Position numbers and translations under genes: made by a program. From the NCBI GenBank assembly GCA_023231105.1, contig JALNWB010000161.1, forward strand, positions 1 to 8,737: a stretch of 8,737 bases of DNA, in the 5' to 3' direction. The notes beneath the pieces were generated by a model. It saw only the letters and a list, made by a program, of their open reading frames with translations, did no database searches and was not told the DNA's origin. Source of the DNA: Ignavibacteriaceae bacterium (GTDB lineage: Bacteria > Bacteroidota > Ignavibacteria > Ignavibacteriales > Ignavibacteriaceae). How positions within the stretch are numbered: the stretch's first letter is position 1; every line of letters begins with the position of its first letter. Positions 1 to 5,694 of the stretch are shown here, piece after piece.

Positions 1-593
1 CCCGCTTCAATCTTGGCTGAAAGATAAACCGCAACCGCTTTGGCAATTTTATCAAGTAAAGAATGAGCAAGCTTCGGATTGTTGAAAATCAATTTTTTAA
101 TTTCAGAAAAATTCTTTGAACCCTTTCCTTCAACCATGTAAGTTAAAAGCGTAAAAGGAGAACCCGCAAATCCGATGAGCGGCACTCTTCCTTTCAATTC
201 CTTTTTTGCCAACGATACCGCATCGAGCACATATTTCAAATCTTTTACCGGGTCGATTTCCTTTAACATTTTCGCATCATCTTCGTTACGGATCGGGTGA
301 TGAAAGATCGGTCCTTTTCCTTCGTGCATTTCAAGGTGCATTCCCATTGCTTCGGGAATGACGAGAATATCTGAAAAAATTATTGCCGCATCAACGCCAA
401 TAATATCAATGGGTTGAATGGTTACCTCGGCGGCAAGTTCGGGAGTTTTGCACATCGTAAGAAAATCAGCTTTCTCACGCACTGCGCGGTACTCAGGTAA
501 ATATCTTCCGGCTTGACGCATAATCCAGATTGGTGTGCGCTCAACTTTTTCTTTTCTACACGCACGTAAGAAGAGATCGTTTTTAATTTTCAT
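1..593 (-). CDS. hemE: Uroporphyrinogen decarboxylase HemE (partial, 3' end outside window)
   Basis: HemE removes the four acetate carboxyl groups of uroporphyrinogen III to give coproporphyrinogen III in the cytoplasm. Translating the minus strand from the ATG at 593-591 gives 197 uninterrupted codons that run off the window. The N-terminal signature is unmistakable: a PIWIMRQAGRYLPEYR block at residues ~21-36 carries the substrate-carboxylate-binding arginines, followed by the FSDILVIPEAMG segment with the catalytic aspartate at ~74 and the GFAGSPFTLLTYM block at ~141-153. The family is usually ~340-350 residues, so a little over half is present. The ATG lies inside the end of hemD (11-bp overlap, stop 585-583), pointing to translational coupling. 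The upstream region has only a weak AAGAA ribosome-binding sequence. Identification is very secure; only the C-terminal part is unseen. Confidence 0.96.
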   Translation of the reverse strand, partial: MKIKNDLFLRACRKEKVERTPIWIMRQAGRYLPEYRAVREKADFLTMCKTPELAAEVTIQPIDIIGVDAAIIFSDILVIPEAMGMHLEMHEGKGPIFHHPIRNEDDAKMLKEIDPVKDLKYVLDAVSLAKKELKGRVPLIGFAGSPFTLLTYMVEGKGSKNFSEIKKLIFNNPKLAHSLLDKIAKAVAVYLSAKIEA

Positions 594-2274
594 TTCTTGG
601 CTTTCTTTTTTTTAGAACATATCTAATAACTTTTTTTTCAGTCGGACGCTGAAACTTTGGTTGATATTGCGGCTTCGGCTGCTTCTTTTGCGGTGGTGTT
701 GAATAATATTGTTCAATACTTGCTATCGCATGCGTAACTGCAAATTTTTTCGGAACAACATCAACTCTTACTTTTGTTCTTTCTATTGCCTCTTTGGTGG
801 TTGGACCAATTGCCGCAATTTTGCTTTTCCTAAAAAATTCCGCGGGATTACTTATTTCCAACAACGCTAAAAAATTCTGATACGTTGAAGGGCTTGTGAA
901 GAGATACCAATCAATTTTATTCGTTCTTATTTTTTCAATCTCTTCGGCAACTGATTCTTTTTTCGGAATGAGAATATCATAAACGGCGATCGTTTTAACC
1001 GTAGCGCCGAACCTTTTCAAACCTTCCCGGAATTCATCTCTTCCGATAGCAGATCGGGGAAGCAAAACGGTTTTATTTTCAAGCGGTTCTATCGCGAATA
1101 TTTTTAATAAACCAAGGGCGCTAAAATCTTCGGGAACAAGATCAACCTTTATTTGATTCTCCAAACAGATTGCCGCGGTTTTTTTCCCTACGCAAGCCAC
1201 TTTCATTTTTTCATAATCGATACTCAGATTTTTTTCTTTCACCAATTGCACAAAATACTTTATGGCGTTTGCCGATTGAAAGACCAAATAATCAATTTTA
1301 TTTTCTTCCAGAATAGTTTTCAGTTTGGCTTCGGCATCAACCGGCACTACTTCCAAAGCGGGAAAGCTAATGAGATTCGCCTCTTTATTTTTAAAAAAGT
1401 TGATTGTTTCTTGAGACTGTTCTTCCGCCCTTGTTAGCACGATGGTTCTGTTTTTCAGATAGTTCTTTGGTTTTTTTGATTGCTTCTTTGTTGGCGGCGG
1501 CGGGGGAGTATGATATTTTTCCATGTTTGCTACTGCGTGTGTTACCGCAAATTTTTTCGAAAAGACATCAACTCTTACTCCTGTCTCTTCAATTGCCTCT
1601 TTAGTTGTTGGACCAACCGTAGCAATTTTGCTTTTCTTAAAAAATTCAGCGGGATTACTTATGTCTAACAACGTTAAAAAATTCTGATACGTTGCCGGAC
1701 TTGTGAAGAGATACCAATCAATTTGGCTGGTTCTTATTTTTTCAATCTCCTCGGCTACGGTTTCCTTTGTGGGCATTTGAATATCATAAACGGTAATGGT
1801 TTTAACGGTAGCGCCGAGCTTCTTTAAATCTTCATAAAACTCATCTCTTCCTACAACCGAACCGGGCAGCAGAACAATTTTATTTTCAATCGGTTCTTGA
1901 GAGAGTAATTTTAATAATCCTTTAGCGCTTAAATCAACGGGAACCAGATCAATTTTTATTTGATTCTCCGAACAGATTTTTGCGGTTTTTTTTCCGTGGC
2001 ACGCAACCCGCATTGTTTCATAGTTGATATTCAGATTTTTTTCTTTTACCAACTGCACAAAATACTTTACAGCGTTTGCTGATTGAAAGACCAAATAATC
2101 TATTTTGCTTTCTTCCAGAATAGTTTTCAGTTTAACCGAAGCATCAACCTGAACTAATTCCAAAGAGGGAAAGCTTATAAGATTTGCTTCGATATTCTTA
2201 AAAAAATTTATTGTCTCTTTAGACTGTTCTTCCGCTCTCGCAAGAACGATAGTTTTGTTTTTTAATGTTTCCAT
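583..2274 (-). CDS. hemD: Tandem two-domain uroporphyrinogen-III synthase (HemD-HemD fusion)
   Basis: HemD cyclises hydroxymethylbilane, with inversion of ring D, to uroporphyrinogen III. The family is normally ~250 residues; this ORF is 563 and contains two complete HemD domains. Residues 4-254 align without gaps to 273-523 at about 78% identity (my hand count, 56 differences in 251). Both copies keep the HemD landmarks: the TIVL.RAEEQS start, VFQSANA, the G-K-K-T-A block, the GRDEF and GATVKT..VYD block, LFTSP.TYQNFL and the GPTTKEAI segment. Residues 255-272 form a Pro/Lys linker with five consecutive prolines, and residues 524-563 form a related basic Pro/Lys/Gln tail ending KKRKPRNEN. 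The start ATG lies 2 bp after the hemC stop, and the end overlaps hemE by 11 bp. HemD function is secure from sequence and context. Whether both domains are catalytic is unknown; copy 2 looks more canonical. Confidence 0.95.
   Translation of the reverse strand: METLKNKTIVLARAEEQSKETINFFKNIEANLISFPSLELVQVDASVKLKTILEESKIDYLVFQSANAVKYFVQLVKEKNLNINYETMRVACHGKKTAKICSENQIKIDLVPVDLSAKGLLKLLSQEPIENKIVLLPGSVVGRDEFYEDLKKLGATVKTITVYDIQMPTKETVAEEIEKIRTSQIDWYLFTSPATYQNFLTLLDISNPAEFFKKSKIATVGPTTKEAIEETGVRVDVFSKKFAVTHAVANMEKYHTPPPPPTKKQSKKPKNYLKNRTIVLTRAEEQSQETINFFKNKEANLISFPALEVVPVDAEAKLKTILEENKIDYLVFQSANAIKYFVQLVKEKNLSIDYEKMKVACVGKKTAAICLENQIKVDLVPEDFSALGLLKIFAIEPLENKTVLLPRSAIGRDEFREGLKRFGATVKTIAVYDILIPKKESVAEEIEKIRTNKIDWYLFTSPSTYQNFLALLEISNPAEFFRKSKIAAIGPTTKEAIERTKVRVDVVPKKFAVTHAIASIEQYYSTPPQKKQPKPQYQPKFQRPTEKKVIRYVLKKRKPRNEN
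706..1458 (-). repeat. HemD domain copy 2 (C-terminal unit of the duplication)
   Basis: Encodes residues 273-523. It retains V362, E382 and R407 at the positions where copy 1 has changed, so it resembles a stand-alone HemD more closely. The codon aligned with the initiator ATG of copy 1 is AAG (Lys270), one base away from ATG. This fits an in-frame fusion of two formerly separate or newly duplicated hemD units. Confidence 0.9.
1513..2265 (-). repeat. HemD domain copy 1 (N-terminal unit of an 807-bp tandem duplication)
   Basis: Encodes residues 4-254. It is paired with 706-1458 at a constant offset of 269 codons (807 bp), with no indels. Relative to copy 2 it carries changes at positions that are usually conserved in HemD: H93 where copy 2 has V in the VG..TA block, V113 where copy 2 has E in the VPE block, and G138 where copy 2 has R in the LLPR segment. 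The last two judgements rest on my memory of the family consensus. Confidence 0.9.
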
Positions 2275-2276
2275 TT

Positions 2277-3218
2277 TTATTTAAGCCTTACAGATTGATA
2301 AACTTCCTCCAATATTTTTTTTGCGCCTGCTTTTAACAAATCTTTTGCAAGCAATTTCCCAAGTTTTTCCGGCTCGCGTTTTGTTCCCTTAACTTTTTTT
2401 CTGAAAGTGAGTGAACCGTCAATTGCTCCGACGAGTGCGTCGAGATAAAGCCCATTTGATTTTACTTCTGCAAAAGCACCGATTGGAACCTGGCAGCCGC
2501 CTTCCAACGCTTTTAATAAAGCGCGTTCTGCTAAAACAGCTAAATAAGTTTCTTCGTGGTGAAGCGCTTGTAAAAGTTCTTCAGCAAAAATATTGTCTTT
2601 GTGAATTTCAATTCCAAGCGCGCCTTGCCCAACCGCCGGAAGCATATCTTCTTTATCAATATATGATGAAATATGTTTCTTCAAACCGAGACGTTCAACT
2701 CCCGCGCGGGCAAGAATAATTGCATCCCATTTTGATTCAAGAAATTTTTGGATGCGCGTTGGAACATTTCCGCGCAGTTCAACAATAGTAATGTCGGGAC
2801 GAAGATGAAGTAACTGCGCTCTTCTTCGTAATGAACCTGTTGCAACAACCGCCCCTTCTTTCAAGTTCCAAATGGTTGTTCCTTTTTTTCTTGCGATCAA
2901 AACATCTTCAACATCGTGGCGTTTGGTAACGGCGGCAAGTTTTAATCCGGTGGGAATTTCCGTTTGCAAATCTTTTAAACTGTGAACGGCGATATCAACT
3001 TCGCGGTTCAGCAAAGCCACTTCAAGCTCTTTGGTGAATAATCCTTTATCGCCAATTTTTGAAAGTGCAACATCAAGAATTTTATCACCTTTTGTTTTGA
3101 TAAGTTTTATTTCGACTGAAATATGTTTGTGCGCTTTTTCTAATTCACGTTTAATAAATTTCGCTTGCCAAAGGGCAAGCTCGCTTCCGCGTGAACCGAT
3201 GATAAGTTTTTGTTTCAA
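2277..3218 (-). CDS. hemC: Porphobilinogen deaminase (hydroxymethylbilane synthase) HemC
   Basis: HemC polymerises four porphobilinogens into hydroxymethylbilane, the substrate of the HemD encoded immediately downstream. The 313 residues match the usual ~305-315. Visible landmarks are GSRGSELALWQA at the N-terminus, HSLKDLQT with catalytic Asp83, the substrate-binding arginines in TGSLRRRAQL (130-133), ELRGNVPTRIQK, LPAVGQGALGIE (193-204), and GGCQVPIGAFA, in which Cys242 should anchor the dipyrromethane cofactor. The start is TTG at 3218-3216, supported by an AGGA 9 bases upstream and by alignment with the ATG of a truncated hemC copy at 4342; there is no usable upstream ATG in frame. hemD starts 2 bp after the stop. 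The upstream neighbour is a methyltransferase that appears to have been inserted between hemA and hemC. Confidence 0.96.
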   Translation of the reverse strand: MKQKLIIGSRGSELALWQAKFIKRELEKAHKHISVEIKLIKTKGDKILDVALSKIGDKGLFTKELEVALLNREVDIAVHSLKDLQTEIPTGLKLAAVTKRHDVEDVLIARKKGTTIWNLKEGAVVATGSLRRRAQLLHLRPDITIVELRGNVPTRIQKFLESKWDAIILARAGVERLGLKKHISSYIDKEDMLPAVGQGALGIEIHKDNIFAEELLQALHHEETYLAVLAERALLKALEGGCQVPIGAFAEVKSNGLYLDALVGAIDGSLTFRKKVKGTKREPEKLGKLLAKDLLKAGAKKILEEVYQSVRLK

Positions 3219-3227
3219 TGTTGTTTT

Positions 3228-3231
3228 TCCT
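3228..3231 (-). promoter_or_regulatory. Ribosome-binding site supporting the TTG start of hemC
   Basis: The minus strand reads AGGA, then a 9-base spacer, then TTG. This decides the start because no ATG is available in frame nearby and the protein N-terminus (MKQKLIIGSRGSELAL) is complete from here. Confidence 0.6.
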
Positions 3232-3305
3232 GTTAATAAAAATTTAACTATTTATTCTGTACTTGTCGCCGTTACTTAGTACGTTTCATTTTATTATCAC
3301 TGGTT

Positions 3306-4199
3306 TTACTTAGTTAATATGGAGTCGAAATAAACATCACGCTCTAAAAATTTACCAATAAATTCAACAGGTAATAAAACCAAACTAATCCAAAATCCTC
3401 TCGTGTTGGGTTTAAATCCCAGGAACTCGAACTTTCTACCAATATTTCTAAATTCCAATAGTTTAAATCTGTTGTCATCGATAGTATAGATTAAAGATTT
3501 TTTTGTAAAACCAATAATATGGTACGGGCTATCAAACGGTTTCAATTGAGCTGCTATATGTTTTTTCTTTAAGAAATAAAATATGATTTTCTTTATATCA
3601 TTAAAAAAACTTTCTTCGTTCGGAACGCCGATATAAACCACGCCATCCTTTTTAAGTATTCGATAAATTTCTTTCAGATACTCTGCCGGATTAATAACAT
3701 GCTCTAAAACTGAGTCGCAATAAATACAATCAAAATAGTCATTCGGGAAATTTATGTCTAACAACGTACCAATTCTAAAATTGATACTTTCATGCTCTGC
3801 CTCTTTGTTTCGATTATCCGCAACATCTACTCCCCACGCTTCCCAACCATGGCTTTTAGCTTTGCACAATGTTTTGCCTTCACCACAACCAATATCCAAA
3901 AAAGTTCTAATGTTATTCTTTGCCTTTTGTTTTAACCTTAGAAACCTATCGTTCAATTCTTTTTCGCGTTTTTCTATTAACCATTCAGTTTGGTTTCCAA
4001 AATAATCGTTTTCATAAAGTGATTTCCATTCTTCGGAAGTGAATTCTATTTTCGGGGCTACAGAAAATGCCGTGCAATAGTTGCATTGCACTATTAAATA
4101 ATCATTTTTAACCATTTTGCTTGTGATGGTGTTTGTTTTAGGCTTACCAATAACATTGAAGGACTCTGTTTTACAAACAGGACAAAGATCCCTTTTCAT
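3306..4199 (-). CDS. Class I SAM-dependent methyltransferase with N-terminal zinc ribbon
   Basis: The protein has 297 residues. C6-P-V-C9 and C39-N-Y-C42 form a CxxC...CxxC pair of the kind that binds zinc. A Rossmann-type methyltransferase domain follows: motif I LDIGCGEG at 101-108 for SAM binding, the acidic D125 in GVDV after the second strand, and FDCIYCDSVLEHV at 156-168 followed by PAEYLKEIYRILKKDG, typical of the Methyltransf_11/23 type. The hydrophobic C-terminal segment (269-283) could be amphipathic or membrane-touching. Such zinc-ribbon methyltransferases are often found in polysaccharide or secondary-metabolite loci; the substrate here cannot be told. It is not a known heme-pathway enzyme. 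Its start overlaps the stop of a truncated hemC stub (ATGA), and it is bracketed by hemC 5' sequence on both sides. By eye its base composition is more AT-rich than the flanking hem genes, consistent with transfer. Confidence 0.85.
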   Translation of the reverse strand: MKRDLCPVCKTESFNVIGKPKTNTITSKMVKNDYLIVQCNYCTAFSVAPKIEFTSEEWKSLYENDYFGNQTEWLIEKREKELNDRFLRLKQKAKNNIRTFLDIGCGEGKTLCKAKSHGWEAWGVDVADNRNKEAEHESINFRIGTLLDINFPNDYFDCIYCDSVLEHVINPAEYLKEIYRILKKDGVVYIGVPNEESFFNDIKKIIFYFLKKKHIAAQLKPFDSPYHIIGFTKKSLIYTIDDNRFKLLEFRNIGRKFEFLGFKPNTRGFWISLVLLPVEFIGKFLERDVYFDSILTK

Positions 4200-4342
4200 A
4201 AAATACTTTTCAAATTATTTTTTATCAATTTAATTTCGATTGAAATATTTTTGTGCGCTTTTTCTAATTCCCATTTAATAAATTTCGCTTGCAAAAGAGC
4301 AAGTTCGCTTCCGCGTGAACCGGTGATAAGTTTTTGTTTCAT
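4196..4342 (-). pseudogene. Truncated, decaying duplicate of the hemC 5' end
   Basis: The minus strand reads ATG at 4342-4340 and stays open for 48 codons, ending in TGA at 4198-4196. The peptide starts MKQKLITGSRGSELAL and matches HemC residues 1-41 with five differences. Over the same 123 bases I count 13 nucleotide mismatches with 3218-3096. After codon 41 the similarity is lost and the ORF ends in an unrelated tail (NNLKSIL). Two changes hit positions that full-length HemC keeps in family-typical form: W17 is L and R24 is W. The stub cannot be a functional deaminase, since it lacks the catalytic aspartate and the cofactor cysteine. It has a ribosome-binding site right after the hemA stop, and its TGA overlaps the methyltransferase ATG (ATGA). 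It may therefore now act only as a leader ORF coupling translation of the methyltransferase. Confidence 0.9.
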
Positions 4343-4350
4343 TTTTCCCT
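4343..4350 (-). promoter_or_regulatory. Ribosome-binding site of the hemC stub
   Basis: The whole 8-base gap between the hemA stop codon and the stub ATG reads AGGGAAAA on the minus strand. This looks like the original hemA-hemC junction, retained upstream of the inserted gene. Confidence 0.6.
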
Positions 4351-5631
4351 TTATGATTCAGAACTACTTTTATTATCAATCCCAAACAAATCACGGACGA
4401 GCGCAATTTTTGTTGCAGCTTCGGGAGTGTTGGTTCCTTGTTCAGCAACTTTGCGCAGTTCGGTTGTTGGATGATGCAGAAGTTTGTTGATGATCCGCTT
4501 GGTTACTAATTCCAATTTCTCTTGATCTTCTTTTGTAAATTTATTTTTATATCCTTCAACTTCGGTAAGACGAATTTCTTCATAATAATCACGGAGTGAT
4601 TTTATCGTCGGTGCAATTTCAAGAGAATTATACCAGCCGAAGAAACTTATCAACTCTTCCATAATGATGTTTTGCACTTTCGGAATTTCATCCTTCCGCT
4701 TTTTCATGTTGTGTTCAACAATAATGTTCAGTGAATCAATATCATTATAGAAAACGTTGTCGATGCTTCTCGCCTCGGGATCAATATCGCGCGGAATGGC
4801 AATATCCATAAGTACGGTAGCAACGTTGCCCCGCTTTTTCATCATCGTTTTAACTTCTTCTTTTGTAAGAATTAAATTTGGTGATGAAGTAGCGCTAATT
4901 ATAATATCGAAATCTGCCAAATGTTCTTTGAATCTTTCGAAAGGAAGAATTTGCGCGTCAATTTCTGATGCAATCTGTTCTGCTTTTTCGATCGTTCTGT
5001 TTGTAATGGAAAGTTTGCCGATGTGCTTATCGTGCAAATGCTGCGCGGCAATTTTTCCGGTTTCGCCCATGCCGATAACAAGCGCAGATTTTTTAGAAAG
5101 ATTTGAAAAGATTTTTTCAATCAACTGCACCGCGGCGTAACTAACGGTTATGGCGCCGTCACTTATCGTTGTTTCTGTTTTTGCGCGCTTACCGGCTCGA
5201 ATTGCAGAATCAAAAACTCTGTTCACTAAAAATCCTGCAAATTGTTTTTCCTGCGCAAGTTGAAACGATTCTTTTACTTGTCCGAGAATTTGATTATCAC
5301 CGATGAGCAGAGAATCAATTCCCGCTATCACTTTAAAAAGATGGTTTAGAGCGCTGCACGAAAAAAACTTTTGAAAATGTTCGTCGGTTAGGTTGTTAAT
5401 TGATTTTTTTTCAACAAGAAAATTCTCTAATTCCAAATAACTTGTTCCGGCTTCTTTTGGAATGCCGTACAACTCCGTCCTGTTGCAAGTTGAAATGATA
5501 AACCCTTCGGAGAAATATTTTTCTTTCAGTTCATCGAGATAGAGTTTTATTTCATCGGTAGAAAGATGAACTTCTTCGCGCAGCGATACCGGGGCGGTGT
5601 GATGATTAATTGAGATCGCCAGCAGGTTCAT
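4351..5631 (-). CDS. hemA: Glutamyl-tRNA reductase HemA
   Basis: HemA is the first committed enzyme of C5 tetrapyrrole synthesis: NADPH-dependent reduction of glutamyl-tRNA(Glu) to glutamate-1-semialdehyde. The 426 residues fit the family. The catalytic domain has NHHTAP at 9-14, the nucleophile Cys49 in STCNRTELYG, and the GIDSLLIGDNQILGQVK block at 104-120. The NADP-binding domain begins with VIGMGETG (185-192), followed by ITNRT and the MDIAIPRDIDP segment (275-285). The C-terminal helical dimerisation domain ends in a short serine-rich tail. The ATG is at 5631-5629; no clear Shine-Dalgarno precedes it. The gene lies 60 bp downstream of the CcsA-like gene and 8 bp upstream of the hemC stub, so it is probably co-transcribed with both. 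In other bacteria HemA is the usual control point of heme supply; nothing in this sequence shows a specific control element. Confidence 0.97.
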   Translation of the reverse strand: MNLLAISINHHTAPVSLREEVHLSTDEIKLYLDELKEKYFSEGFIISTCNRTELYGIPKEAGTSYLELENFLVEKKSINNLTDEHFQKFFSCSALNHLFKVIAGIDSLLIGDNQILGQVKESFQLAQEKQFAGFLVNRVFDSAIRAGKRAKTETTISDGAITVSYAAVQLIEKIFSNLSKKSALVIGMGETGKIAAQHLHDKHIGKLSITNRTIEKAEQIASEIDAQILPFERFKEHLADFDIIISATSSPNLILTKEEVKTMMKKRGNVATVLMDIAIPRDIDPEARSIDNVFYNDIDSLNIIVEHNMKKRKDEIPKVQNIIMEELISFFGWYNSLEIAPTIKSLRDYYEEIRLTEVEGYKNKFTKEDQEKLELVTKRIINKLLHHPTTELRKVAEQGTNTPEAATKIALVRDLFGIDNKSSSES

Positions 5632-5667
5632 AAAATGTAATTACTATTATTCTTCATTTGAATTTGG

Positions 5668-5694
5668 TCAATGGTCATTAGTCAACAATGATTA
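5668..5694. repeat. Short degenerate 7-bp tandem repeat between ccsA-like gene and hemA
   Basis: Plus-strand units TCAATGG, TCATTAG, TCAACAA and TGATTA follow one another at 7-bp spacing and reach into the stop codon of the ccsA-like gene. Small repeats built on TCATTGG/TCATTAG are the kind of simple intergenic sequence common in related genomes (from memory); no function can be assigned. Confidence 0.4.

Noticed and set aside
1153..1668. Overlapping plus-strand ORFs antisense to hemD
   Set aside because: They lie opposite a clearly coding two-domain HemD, encode Phe/Leu/Cys-rich peptides without recognisable motifs, and mirror the A/T-rich codons of the real gene.
583..2274. hemD tandem as a sequencing or assembly duplication
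   Set aside because: The copies differ at 56 of 251 aligned residues and have distinct linker and tail sequences, far beyond error.
2411..3279. Plus-strand ORFs antisense to hemC
   Set aside because: The minus-strand frame encodes complete HemC with its catalytic motifs; the opposite frames have no family features.
3219..3305. Own promoter for hemC in the gap after the methyltransferase
   Set aside because: TAAATTTT resembles the -7 element in 7 of 8 positions, but no TTG lies at a suitable upstream distance; A/T richness alone explains it.
4251..4490. Plus-strand ORF across the hemC stub and hemA 3' end, resembling part of another plus-strand ORF at 3031-3279
   Set aside because: The similarity between these two shadow peptides only reflects the hemC 5' duplication read backwards; it does not indicate a gene family.
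4757..5140. 127-codon plus-strand ORF inside hemA, plus a 73-codon minus-strand ORF in another frame
   Set aside because: HemA motifs run through this region without interruption, and neither peptide shows a domain.
5632..5691. Separate promoter for hemA
   Set aside because: TACATTTT next to the start codon is only a 7-of-8 match to TAnnTTTG and lies too close to the ATG; no convincing -33 element sits at the right distance.
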